A DNA stretch of 64,000 nt from Apoderus coryli. Lineage: Eukaryota > Arthropoda > Insecta > Coleoptera > Attelabidae. The notes below the pieces were generated by a model. That model made no database searches and was not told the origin of the DNA. It saw nothing but the letters and a program-made list of their open reading frames with translations. The stretch spans positions 11,166,260-11,230,259 of the forward strand of contig OU452205.1 in assembly GCA_911728435.2 (NCBI GenBank). Reading direction: 5' to 3'. A program made the position numbers and the translations under genes. How positions within the stretch are numbered: position 1 is the first letter of the stretch; each line of letters begins with the position of its first letter. Shown one piece after another: positions 12,385 through 22,722 of the stretch.

Positions 12385-13276
12385 TACATTAAAATAAAGG
12401 CTGAAAATGACTTGGTTAAAATTAAAAATTGGTTTGACAATATGACACTAACAATTAATTTCGATAAGACAAAATATATTTGTTTTACATGTAATGCATC
12501 AAAGGCGCCATATTTTGCATCTTTAAAACTTATCCAGGAAAATACAATTTTTGTCATCGAAGAAACAAAAAGCATCAAATATTTAGGCATAGAAATTGCT
12601 AGTAATGTCAAATGGGATGTTCACTCCTTAGTAAAGAAACTTAGAATTCTTGTCTTCAAGTTTCACAAACTAAAATACATCCCTAACGTCCCACAGCTAC
12701 GTTTATCTTATTTTGCGTTAGTGTATCCTCTTCTACAATATGGGATATCGGGATGGGGATCCGCTTATCCATGTCATTTAAAAAAACTAGAAACCATGCA
12801 AAAAATTTCTTCTTAAGATCATATATAATAAAAAGAAAACCTACCCTAGTGATTTGCTTTTCACTGAAAGTCAAATTCTAGATATTATTCAAATTTACTT
12901 ACTGAAAATATTATCATACCAATATAAAACCAGACACAACTTGACTAATATAACACACATGTACGAAACAAGACACAAGAAAAATACACAAACACGGACA
13001 ATAAAAGCTTACAAAACTAAAGTACAGAGGTCGACATATTTTTTGGCTCTGTATGTATACAGATTGATACCGAAAGAAATCAAACATCAAAGAAATATTA
13101 AGGTATTTAAAAGAAAAATGATAGGCTGGTTGCACTCTAGAAGAAATACTTGTTACAATTTTATACATTTCAATAGTTTTCCATTTTGATATTGCAAGTA
13201 AAATATATCTACAAATTATTGGGAGTAGGGTATATATATGTAATATATATAAATATATAAAAAATAATAATAATCA
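12385..13276 (+). pseudogene. 5'-truncated jockey/CR1-type LINE relic (reverse transcriptase C-terminal part)
   Basis: The first frame (to 12816) reads KAENDLVKIKNWFDNMTLTI, then NFDKTKYICF and YLGIEIASNVKWDVH, then LSYFALVYPLLQYGISGWGS: the post-YADD region and thumb of jockey/CR1-like reverse transcriptases. A frameshift near 12815-12850 leads to a second frame (to 13189) with the basic C-terminal tail. The endonuclease and the catalytic YADD are missing, as expected for a 5'-truncated copy made by target-primed reverse transcription. The 3' end is AT-rich, closing with aataataataat near 13276. Not functional. Confidence 0.75.
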
Positions 13277-14313
13277 AGCTATTGTTTTGAATGTGTTAAC
13301 ATTTTTGAGTTCTATTAAATATAGGGGATGTTTTTTTTTAATGTATTAATTGTTGGAGTATACACATTTTTTATTGTTTTGAAACGAATAATCAGTTATT
13401 TTGTAATTTTTCCGATTAATTGTTCTGCTGTTGTTTGATTGCGAAAAATAGATATCAACTTCCGGTTATACCAGAACTGTTACAATTGTCAAAATATTTT
13501 TGAGATATAGATGAGATATATATTATGAATATATACTTAAGTAACAACATTTTCAGAATAATGCTATGTCTCGTTTTTCGTAAATGTAATCTACGGTATA
13601 CTCCACCGTGATTTACCCTGTATACTAATTAACAAATCTAATTTATAACTGAATAGTATCCACATGCAAATTAATTTCGAGGTTTGTATACCGAACCAAC
13701 AATCACACTACAGTTACTACCTATTATAAAATCTACAAATGTACGTTAGTGCGGAAGTGTGAGGAATGCAATTTGAATTCACGCGGCATGTAAAATTAAC
13801 CGTTTTAGATATTGTCAATAAAGTGGATTTAATTAATGTTTTAAGCTTTAAAAAGCATCTCAGAAGAGCAGAGAATACAGCGCACCACTAATGTTGCTAT
13901 ATATGGATATAGTTGCGAGATAGGTATGCTAATTTCACCCGACCAATTTGTGAATGTATTTAGCAAGGGCGTAGAGAAATATGCAGAAAATATTATTTTT
14001 AACTGAAGAATAATATAATATTAATGAATTTAACTACAATAAATAGTCATTAAAAAGGAATGCCTATTATGATTCGAATTTTTAATACTATCAGTAGATA
14101 ATAAATGTAAATGTCTTAATAAGAATAGATAAATATGTAGGTAGGTTCAAAATGGGTCTGCACCGGACTCTCTACTGCGACCGCCAAGGGTCTATTGTGG
14201 CTCTACCTAATTATTTCTTTATTACCCAACAGCTCAATCTTCTTAATGAAGTCGATTATTTTGCTGGGTGAGCTTTCTTTTAGACTCGTTAATAGAAGGG
14301 TTGCTTCACCAAA

Positions 14314-14763
14314 TATAGGGTGTTTCATAATATATGCGCAGGGCTTTAGGATGTGACAGCTCGTCCAAAAATATGAAAAAAAGTTTCTATTAAATTACCC
14401 TCTAAAATGCACAATTTTCGAGATACAGGGTGTTGAAATTGAAAAAAAGATCAGTTTTTTGCGAATATCTCCGGAACCGTTTATCGTACAGAAAACAGCT
14501 TTCGTAAGCATTGTCTACTCATAATAAGCTATGTTTTTTTGTAAGAATTTTTTGTTTTAAATTCATAATTGATGAAGATTTTGAAGGGGTAGTGGGTGTT
14601 TTTCTCCCCAATTTCTACGCCACTGGAAAAAGTATGGTTTTAAGATACCCAATTTCAACACCCTGTATTTTAGAGGGTAAGTTAATAGAAACTTTTATTC
14701 ATATTTTTGGACGAGCTCTCACATCCTAAAGTCCTGCGCATATATTATGAAACACCCTGTATA
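14314..14763. mobile_element. Palindromic MITE with TA(C)AGGGTGTTTCAT termini
   Basis: The left part (14316-14450: 'tagggtgtttcataatatat', gcgcaggg, the gctcgtccaaaaatatga block, a 'acagggtgttgaaatt' inner edge) is mirrored by the right part (about 14630-14762, ending 'atattatgaaacaccctgta'). Arms are about 130 bp. TA dinucleotides flank both ends. A second partial copy is at 30879-31110. It has no coding; it is probably a non-autonomous relative of Tc1/mariner-type elements. Confidence 0.75.
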
Positions 14764-15097
14764 TCTGGTTCTAGCTACCACTCGGAATTTTCCAAGAGAC
14801 ACAACCTCGTGGGATGATGATTCAAACAACAATGAGCAGTGTATAGTCCAACCAGGCAGCCCAGATAAGTTCTACACATACTCGAACTGGCCCTTGCCAA
14901 AAGTTCTGAATTTTTGCCGTCATCCAGGCATTAAGTATGTAAGGATAAACGAAACTGCGCCTGCTTCACAAATAAATCTTATTAAATTTTGTTCAAATTA
15001 TAGTATACCATACATGTTTCGAGACATAAAATTCTCATCTTCAGTGATACAAGAGGGAAAATTGAATATAGAAAAATTAAAAAATTGTTTTAAGTAG
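14764..15097 (+). CDS. Unrecognised open frame, 111 codons
   Basis: The frame is open upstream into the MITE, but the part of more natural composition begins about 14775 (ATTRNFPRDTTSWDDDSNNN) and runs to TAG at 15095-15097, including PDKFYTYSNWPLPKVLNFC and FCSNYSIPYMFRDIKF. Composition is less AT-biased than the surroundings, with balanced acidic and aromatic residues, which favours real or recently real coding over chance. I recognise no domain. It could be a last exon (a 'ggttctag' acceptor-like site is at about 14765-14772) or a piece of an unrecognised transposon protein. Confidence 0.35.
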
Positions 15098-15150
15098 AGG
15101 AGTAGCAGTATCTCTCTATAAATGCAAAACAAAGGGTACCGAAAACAGTG

Positions 15151-15157
15151 CCCATAC
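15151..15157 (+). repeat. Target duplication copy 1 (CCCATAC)
   Basis: First of four identical CCCATAC heptamers (15151, 15373, 15690, 18568), each abutting an element terminus of the form CANAG or CTNTG. Confidence 0.7.
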
Positions 15158-15372
15158 CATAGAATAATAACTATAGATAAGAAGGGTCAGTAGACGCTAA
15201 AAACGGCATCGACTCGTCGCAATCCCAGCCACATTCGGGCCCGCTACTATGTTATACTATATCTATATATACTATAAGATACTATACTATTACTATAGTA
15301 GCGGCGAATTGCTTTGACGACAGAGAGATAAAACGTTCCGACAGAAGTGAAGTAACTGTATATTAAACTGTG
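15158..15372 (+). mobile_element. Small non-autonomous element E1
   Basis: It begins catagaataataactatag and ends ttaaactgtg, with CCCATAC immediately on both sides. It is the reverse complement of the flanks of E2 (15380-15689), including the 'gggtcagtagacgctaaaaa' and gggcccgctactatg blocks. No coding. The centre is a TATAC/TATAG-rich tract. Confidence 0.7.
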
Positions 15373-15379
15373 CCCATAC

Positions 15380-15689
15380 CACAGTTTATATACAGTTACT
15401 TCACCTCTTGTCGGCACCTTTGTTACCTCTGTCTTAAAAGCAATTCACCGCCGCTAATAGTTTTAGTATAGTCACAGTTTACTATACAGTTACTTCACTT
15501 CGTGTCGGAACATTTTATCTCTCTGTCTTCAAAAGCAATTCGCCGCTACTATAGTTATAGTATTGTATCTTATATTATATATAGATATAGTATAACATAG
15601 TAGCGGGCCCGAAAGTGGCTGGGATTGCGACGAGTCGTTGCCGTTTTTAGCGTCTACTGACCCTTCTTATCTATAGTTATTATTCTTTG
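15380..15689 (-). mobile_element. Small non-autonomous element E2, inverted relative to E1
   Basis: It begins cacagtttatatacag and ends gttattattctttg, bounded by CCCATAC on both sides. It matches E1 in opposite orientation but is longer because the end segment of about 95 bp (cacagttta..tacagttacttcac) occurs twice (15380 and about 15474). No coding. Confidence 0.7.
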
Positions 15690-15696
15690 CCCATAC

Positions 15697-18567
15697 CAAA
15701 GATTAATCTACACAATAGATAGTCAGCCCAATGCATTAAAATCAGAACATCTCTAAGTATGCCTGCCACTACGTGGCGTAGACTAGCGTGTAAAGCATAG
15801 AGCAGTATTGTCACAGCCAGAAACCGTTTTGTAGTTTATTAATATCAAAAACAAAACGCAACGTATAACAATTATTTAGATCATTTGCAACAGATATGCA
15901 CCGGCAATGCTGTATTGTCAGAGAGAGAAATTGATGAAATTCTGTATTAATCTGGAGGGGATACGCAGGGAGGGTAGAAAAAAAAACAAGCGAATGTGGT
16001 GTGTGTCGTGCTGTTGCCAATTCGTCGGTAAAAGAAACACACAGGGTGATTTATTACAAGTACAGTATTGAAATAAAAGCCTAATCTCTATGAATTAAAT
16101 TTAATATAATAATATTTAATCCATGTCATACATGTTTCAAGACTAGACCAGTCCCATGATCAGTGGCGAACAATCGTTAAATGAAAAGCTTTTAGATAGA
16201 AACATACTTTTGACTAAATATTTCACGTAGACAATGTGGCAAAGATGTAACAAGATTGTTGTAGATCTTATAATACCTATAATAAAAAAATTATCAGTGC
16301 TACCTATATTATATTAGGTATACCTATTATAATAGTCTGTCTCTTCATCAGGTATAAGTTCCACTTTATCGGTTTAGGTACTTAAATTTTACTTCTTTTT
16401 AATGTTTCTTCGGGTAAATAATAAGTTCGGTAGAAATAGGGCTTTGGGTATGAAACAAAAAAGATAGAAAATAGAAATTTGATATAGGGGTAGTTCTAAG
16501 CATTTACAAGTTTGTGACGTGTAGCGATTTTCGATGCCGCCCCCGAAGGTATACATGAGGGCGGCGCAATGCCGTTTTAAATATCTCGTTTCGCTTTCTT
16601 GGAAAATAAAAAATTATAACTGATAACTGAAACTTAGTACTTAATACGTGGGCGTAAGAGGTAAACTCACTTCACAGGTCTCTATTAATGAAAGAAAGTT
16701 AATATTTTGAGCATCTGCGTAAAATTAAATGTATCCGTTTGGTGGGTAGTTTTGATTACAATAAGTCGGTGCCAAGCCCAAGCCCGAAACAAAATAAATC
16801 TATATTTACCTACTACCTATTTGGCTTGGTACCGACTATTATGTGCATTGTTGTCTTTTGAATGATATTTGTATTTTGTTATTTTTCGTATTTTTTATTA
16901 GTTCTTTTGACAGCTCTGGTGTCATCAATACACCTGTATCCCGAATTGCACCAAATTGCGATGCTATTGAACAAGCATATAATCCTAAATATAATATTCT
17001 TTTTGAACTACCTGTATCTCGAAAACCAAGCCGTAGCGGACCCATGTACATATGAAATTTGTATCTTAAAATTAGTCAAAGAATCACCCTTTAAAGTTTG
17101 TACAAGTACTTATGCAACACCCTGTATACATAGATACTTTGATTTGCAATTTGCAAATCTGTCAAACTAGGTAATGCTGTTTTTTTTTATTTACTTTCAA
17201 ATATGGTGTTATGTAATTGTATTCAAATTAAATGTTTGGGGATGATATTTACGAGTTTTATTTTTTTATATAGAGAAACTGTTATTCAGTTTTTAAGGAT
17301 CAATCTGAAGGAGACGATTGTACTTGTTAAAACATGAAAAAAGTTATTGTCGTGATACTTTTAACACCCTGTTGGTGGGTTTTTAAAGCTTTTTACGAAA
17401 CGTGTTAACAATACAATCTACATAAATCGTTAGTTTTTTAAAGTTTTATGATCATTGCACAAAAACCAATATTAGGGAGACTGTAAGTTTTTTTTCAATT
17501 CGGCGTTGCAGAATTTGAACCTAATTGTGATAATTGTGTTATTTTACTAGTATAGATATTTTTGAGTAAATTAATTCGGTTATAATCGATGAGTAGAATC
17601 TTTGGAGTAAAATACATTTCACAAAAACCCTGAACCATTTTTCTCAATAGATTTAAATTTTCATTAAAAACAGATTAAAAATTCTAATTTTTTACATCCT
17701 GCATTTCGAAACCGTATTTTTTTAAATAATTATTGTCATGCTGGAAATTTCAAACCTTATTTACTTCAGCAACTTGTAAAAAGCACAGCCTTTTTAATAT
17801 TAACATTTCTTAAAATCGATATTACGCGATAACGATGACTTTCTATCAATATCACAGAAGGATACATTTATTACGTATATAATTTGTTAGATTTTACATC
17901 TCCGAATTGAAACACACGCAAAAAATGTGCATAAAAAAGTTAGGGTAGCATTTCACGCCTGTATGCCCCTTTAATTTACCCGCCTCTGAGATTTATTTTT
18001 TCATAATGTTAACGACAAGTTGAATCTGCTGTTTGAGTTTGATCCTTAAAACTGAATCAGGTAATAGCCGGAAGTCCTATCTATAACGCCAAATTTCGTT
18101 AATTTAAATATAACTTTTTGATGCATCCTTATATCCGAAATTTAAAATTAAATGACTAAAATAATATTATTTTAGTCATTTAAAATTATTGTCTAAAACA
18201 TTTAATAAACCAGCCCTGTATATTTATACTATTATAGTAATTTCTTTTATTTTCGTCCATACACATTAATCTTTGCGTAGATAGGTATACGTATACCATA
18301 TAATTTTAAACAAAAACCACTGCTGCACAGTAGTACATATATGATACCTATAATATAAAAACAAACTCCCACCTCGTAGGGGAAAGTATACTCGTCCTTG
18401 TCTAACATTGCCCATATGATTATTTTATTTCAACACAATACATATAACGCCATCTAAATTTCCATGGTTGCATGTTTTTCTAATAGATGTAGCTCGTGTC
18501 GAGACAGTTTCAATTTTTGTTTTATTTCCCATATACGCTGACTATCTATTGTGTAGATTAATCTTTG
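15697..18567 (+). mobile_element. Non-autonomous DNA transposon E3, copy 1 (2871 bp, 31-bp TIRs, 7-bp TSD)
   Basis: The ends are perfect 31-bp inverted repeats starting CAAAGATTAATC (15697-15727 and 18537-18567). CCCATAC lies directly outside both ends (15690-15696 and 18568-18574). A second, almost identical copy in opposite orientation is at 60079-62938 with a different 7-bp duplication, which proves the boundaries. Neither copy contains a frame above about 100 codons, and none resembles a transposase, so the element depends on enzymes from elsewhere. A perfect 36-bp palindrome lies at 18148-18183. CA..TG ends with 31-bp TIRs recall P elements, but those usually duplicate 8 bp, so the superfamily is undecided. 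Confidence 0.9.
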
Positions 18568-18574
18568 CCCATAC
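18568..18574 (+). repeat. Target duplication copy 4 (CCCATAC)
   Basis: Right-hand 7-bp target duplication of E3 copy 1, identical to those at 15151, 15373 and 15690. Confidence 0.8.
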
Positions 18575-18839
18575 TATTCCTTATTTGTATGATGATCAGA
18601 ACCAAGCGCGTCTACCAACTGCCTCCAGAAAAGACTGGAACCGTTAGACAATATTTCGGGCAGATTTCATAGTGGTTTTACTGTCTACTTTAAATATCTA
18701 TTTTAAATATACTGTGGTAGTAGTTACAAAGTGCGATTATTGCTGCTTATCAAGATTCATATCAAGAACAGTATGGAATTGTCTATGTATTGAAAAATTA
18801 TAATATTACGTCTACATTCGTAATAAAATTGTCCGATTA

Positions 18840-19105
18840 TTTAAGACCAATAAAGCATCGTATCCTCTCGAAGCATCTGATGTATATAAGGTACAATGCT
18901 GATGTGGTAAAGTGTATTTTGGTGAAACAGATAGAAAAGTTTCAACCCGCTGAAATGAACATGACATATCGGTCAGACATCGGAATATAACGTCATCAGC
19001 GTTCCCCGAACATTTTGGAGAAACCGGAAACAATATTTTATTCGAAAATTCCAAGTTAAATGCTAATGACCCTTCTATTATCAGCATCAAATCAGAGAGT
19101 CACTA
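18840..19105 (+). pseudogene. GIY-YIG endonuclease fragment of a Penelope-like element
   Basis: With two in-frame stops, the frame reads ASDVYKVQC, CGKVYFGETDRKVSTR, NEHDISVRHRNITSSA and FPEHFGETGNNILFEN. The 'VY.V.C.CGKVY.GET.RK' arrangement with a following NEH is the GIY-YIG nuclease core typical of Penelope-like retroelements (also of related mobile GIY-YIG genes). The reverse transcriptase is not present. It is broken and not functional. Confidence 0.7.
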
Positions 19106-19799
19106 GAAATGTTCAAACAACCAATAAACTTAAATCGTGACCAGTGTGATCCATTTACTTAGTAAGTAGTATTACAATTTTGTTCGGCGTTTTCCCAAAC
19201 AATCTGAAGCATTTCGGGGGCTACTGCACCACATGCTACCACTTTTTAGTAACGAAGGTGTTCTAGAGAGGTAGGTTTAATTGACCCCACCAATAAAGTC
19301 TAATAGTTTTAAATCTGGTGATCGAAGGACCACTCAATAGTATAGTCTTTCTAATTTTAGTTTGTCGTATACCATCGTATATAAGCCGTGTCTGATACAG
19401 TGACTGCAAAAAGTTTCATTCACTTGAGGTTTTATTAAAAATTATTATCTAATTTGACAGATCTTCTTTCATTTTATTAATCTAAGAAAAACTATTGAAC
19501 AAATCATGATTACAATATTCTGCCACCGTGTTTTACTGTCGGACACAAATTTTCTTGTTTAAATTCCACATTAAGTCTTCGCCATACCATATGATTATAT
19601 TTAGATTAATCTGAGAAAACATGTTGCCAAAAATTATTTGTTTCATTTATATATTTATTTGCAAACGATTAATCATTAGCCCAATACTTTTTCCAGTCAT
19701 GTAGTTATTTTTATTACTGTCGGTATCCTTTGGCAGGCATGATTTATTATACGTCTTATATACGAGGGAGAAATGTTAAATTTATATATTTTAAATTAA

Positions 19800-20140
19800 C
19801 TTTGGATAAACTATACCTCTTTGTCAATTCAGTGCTCGGGAATATGTTTACTCAAACATTTACGCACCGGCGCTGCTTAGTGTGGTGGAGCACCATTCTG
19901 TTAAAAAAACGGTATTTTCTAGAATTTGGTTCAAAATGTACTGATTCCCCAATGTTCAGCCGATACATTCCACTCGTCTGGATGTTGAAAATATATGGAA
20001 TATTACGTTTTTATTCGCTTTATTTTATTATAATTTTACAAAAATGTTTCCGCACTAAATTCGAAATAAAACACGAAATTTTTAGCATATTTGTAAAGCG
20101 AATCGAAATACCTTTATATCAATGCTCCACTTCCGAGGGA
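19800..20140 (-). pseudogene. Decayed DDE transposase fragment (DUF4817-type Tc1-like family)
   Basis: On the minus strand around 19860-19896 the sequence reads NGAPPH, a stop, then AAPVRKCLSKHIPEH: the second-catalytic-Asp neighbourhood ('QNGAPPHYA..VR..L...FP') of the same family as at 22723-23625 and 45795-46820. Frameshifts and stops interrupt it. The 138-residue open frame on the plus strand here is a shadow. Confidence 0.5.
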
Positions 20141-20189
20141 ATGTAGCCTATAAACCCTTTAATTTTGCTATGGGTTGTACAATTGTATT

Positions 20190-21140
20190 TATAAAAAGAG
20201 ATCGGTATGAAGTTGAAACTGTCTAAAAAACAATGCACAGCGCGCTCTAGCGGGTGTCGTAGGTATTGTCAATAGCTGACTGAGCGTCATTGTGCAGACT
20301 GAAGTCTTGAGAACATAATAGTTGATGTGGTAATGTGATTTGTTTAAGGAAAATGCTAAATATTCGCAAAGAAAACGAGAGAATCCCGTCGGGGGCACAT
20401 GAACTTTTGCGAAGGTCAAAGCATGTAAGATGAGCCACGCGAGGGGCGTTGCTGACATCACAAGAACTTCATTTATTGAAGTATTGCACGAGTATTTGCA
20501 CCGAGCCATTCGGCCAGGATTGTTGTAAATTGCTATGTGCACCGATGTTTGAACCCGATAGCACATCCTAGCCGATGAGAAGCGTGAACTTGTGAAAAAA
20601 TTTAAGCCAAGCCTAACATTCATATGAAAGAGGCGTTTTTTTAATATCTTCCTACCCATCCCACCTATATTGGAATTGAAAATAGCTTTAACTTTAGCAA
20701 TAAAAAAAATCCAGGGCTGTATTTAAAAAACCAAGTTGATGATTGTTTTTCAAAAACGGAACGTCGTAGTGAAAATTGATCAACGCTATCTTATTCTCTT
20801 CAAAAAGTGGTTTTAATTTTTTTATATCTTTAAAAATAATGTCTGAAATAAATAAAAACTAAAATCGCAAAAATCGTTTTTTCAAAAATTCTCGAAAACG
20901 GCTAAAGTGAGTTTAATTTTGAAAACACCATTTAAAAGGTGTTTAAATTGTACAACTTTTCTCTAATTTAACCAATATTGTAACTCTTACCGTTTCCAAG
21001 ATTCCAATGCTATCCCATTGTTATCTTGGACACAGTGTAGGTATTTTGCAAAAAAAAACCTATTTAAATAAAAGTACCTTTGACGTTGTAGAATAACATC
21101 TATTTGCAGACATTTTGCGTGTACTAGTAAACAAACTTAA
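20190..21140. other. Unassigned repeat-like sequence
   Basis: A long minus-strand frame (20189-20659) is open, but I recognise no domain in it, and its composition (many C, S, T; no conserved blocks) suggests the reverse of decayed coding. From about 20660 the sequence is AT-rich and featureless. Confidence 0.3.
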
Positions 21141-21153
21141 CAAAAAATTAATA
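21141..21153 (+). repeat. Left 13-bp target duplication of the hammerhead element
   Basis: caaaaaattaata at 21141-21153 recurs exactly at 21831-21843 on the other side of the hammerhead insertion. The last base could belong to either the element or the duplication. Confidence 0.8.
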
Positions 21154-21377
21154 TGTAAAAGGATGTGTTTGGCGACATCTAGTTTTATCGTTGGTAGTAC
21201 GCCGAGTGAACAACAGTTCCTATATCGGCTGCCTGGGAGGTCTCTGACCCCATAAAGCAACTACCAACACATAGACGCGCCGATACTCCCTTAAGCGGGA
21301 TCGCATATATTTGAAATGGGCTTGTTTAACAAAACAAGACTTAAAATCCGAGAGTTTGTCTGTCAACCACTATACTT

Positions 21378-21421
21378 TCACCAGACGGCCGTTTCGTCGA
21401 TCCACGACTCATCAGTGGTGA
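21378..21421 (-). ncRNA. Type I hammerhead ribozyme, intact core
   Basis: Read on the minus strand: stem I UCACCA, core CUGAUGA, stem II GUCG-UGGAU-CGAC, core GAAA, stem III from ACGG/CCGU, then UC and stem I UGGUGA. All conserved core bases are present, and stem I (6 bp) and stem II (4 bp) pair perfectly. Stem III has no loop: the octamer ACGGCCGU is self-complementary, so the ribozyme would work best as a dimer or in multimeric transcripts, as described for short-stem-III hammerheads. Predicted cleavage is after the C of GUC. Confidence 0.9.
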
Positions 21422-21722
21422 TCGGTCAGCAGTTGACAGCCAAACTCTCGTAAATAATGTGGTATATACACCACACGGTATAGAGATGTAAAAGGATGTG
21501 TTTGGCGACATTTAGTTTTATCGTTGGTAGACGCGTCTATGTGTTGGTAGTTGCTTTATGGGGTCAGAGACCTCCCAGGCAGCCGATATAGGAACTGTTG
21601 TTCACTCGGCGTACTACCAACGATAAAACTAGATGTCGCCAAACACATCCTTTTACATCTCTGTACCGTGTGGGGTATATACCACATTATTTACGAGAGT
21701 TTGGCTGTCAACTACTGACCGA

Positions 21723-21766
21723 TCACCACTGATGAGTCGTGGATCGACGAAGCGGCCGTCTGGTGA
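21723..21766 (+). ncRNA. Type I hammerhead ribozyme copy with one core change
   Basis: Same fold as the copy at 21378-21421, in opposite orientation, with identical stem I and stem II. The only visible change is GAAA to GAAG at 21749-21752, which turns the conserved A15.1-U16.1 pair into G-U. Activity is probably reduced. Confidence 0.85.
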
Positions 21767-21830
21767 AAGTATAGTGGTTGACAGACAAACTCTCGGATTT
21801 TAAGTCTTGTTTTGTTAAACAAGCCCATTT

Positions 21831-21843
21831 CAAAAAATTAATA
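21831..21843 (+). repeat. Right 13-bp target duplication of the hammerhead element
   Basis: caaaaaattaata, identical to 21141-21153. Confidence 0.8.
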
Positions 21844-22379
21844 GCAAAACAAAAGTAACATTTTTGAATATCATGTACCTTATCATGTGGATAATGTTTG
21901 TTTTGTGTTTGATACTCATAAGAATAGACTCACCTAAAATGTTGTCTGCCAACCTGCATTTAATAATCCTCATCTTTTATTTAAAATACGATAAAATATA
22001 GTATTATATCCTGCTCTCGAGTAAAGTACTGTATAAAATGGTCCGACCAATGCGAATTTAATTCTACTCTACATGTACTTATAGTCAGATGTGTATTGTT
22101 CACAAAATTTTCAAACAATACCTTTTGAACAAACATAATATTATACGGATTTACGAAAACACTAGAGGGATTACTTACTACTACATTGCCTGTACAACAT
22201 CCATTTTGTTTTAGAAAAAAAAATATGTAGATTTATTTTATAATAATACGAAGAGTGGATGTAATCCATAATAATATCGTATGTGGTAAGTAGGTATATG
22301 AAAACTTTTGTGCCCTTAAAATATGCACAGTACTGGATCATAATAGAATAAAGTTAAAAAAAATAAACAGTTCCACAAT

Positions 22380-22700
22380 TATATTTTTCTACGACTGTCT
22401 TTAAATGTCTTTATTATATGTTCAATCATAGTTTGAAAATGTAGTACATTGTAATGCTGTTTTCAATATTTGATTTTCGAAATTTACCTATATTCGTCCT
22501 GTTGGCGTAAGCCTAAATACGATGAGTTAAAAGTATTAAATTGACTAGGTGCTGTTAAACTATAGTCACTATCACTATCACTTTTTTCATTATATAAATA
22601 GCTTTGAAACCTTCGAAATTAGCGATTTGTCATAACCGATGCTACTTTTGTCATTACCAGGAAATTTATCCGTGCATTTTTAAATATTTCCCACTAGTTG
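22380..22700 (-). repeat. Dispersed repeat related to 44040-44640
   Basis: Blocks such as tttttctacgactgtct, caatcatagtttgaaaatgt, cctgttggcgta..cctaaatacgatgagtta and 'gatgctacttttgtcatta' (continuing ccagg) reappear, some inverted and rearranged, at 44040-44640. No coding. It is probably a non-autonomous DNA element, here missing one end. Confidence 0.55.
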
Positions 22701-22722
22701 CCCAGTAAATATATGTCATTTC

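Larger units (their letters stand above)
21154..21830. mobile_element. Retrozyme-like element: 333-bp hammerhead unit with an inverted second unit
   Basis: The minus strand from 21530 down to 21153 carries slightly more than one 333-bp unit: the 45-bp segment at 21153-21197 is repeated head to tail at 21486-21530 (one C/T difference). From 21531 to 21830 the plus strand carries a second unit (about 300 of 333 bp), so the two units are head to head. Each holds a type I hammerhead ribozyme inside a longer imperfect stem (gagtttggctgtcaac facing gttgacagacaaactc), plus a linker with its own gttggtag/ctaccaac stem. The whole is bounded by a 13-bp duplication, pointing to target-primed reverse transcription, with the inversion resembling twin priming. 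There is no coding. Animal retrozymes are known as small hammerhead-bearing repeats expressed as circular RNAs, possibly mobilised by Penelope-like elements. Confidence 0.85.

Noticed and set aside
16843..17170. Overlapping frames of 70-102 codons, repeated at 61467-61794
   Set aside because: They recur only because both copies of the non-autonomous element E3 are nearly identical; no domain, both strands equally open.
19730..20146. 138-codon plus-strand frame
   Set aside because: The minus strand here carries a recognisable decayed transposase block, so the plus frame is a shadow.
20189..20659. 156-codon minus-strand frame
   Set aside because: No conserved motif or domain; likely a chance frame in repeat sequence.
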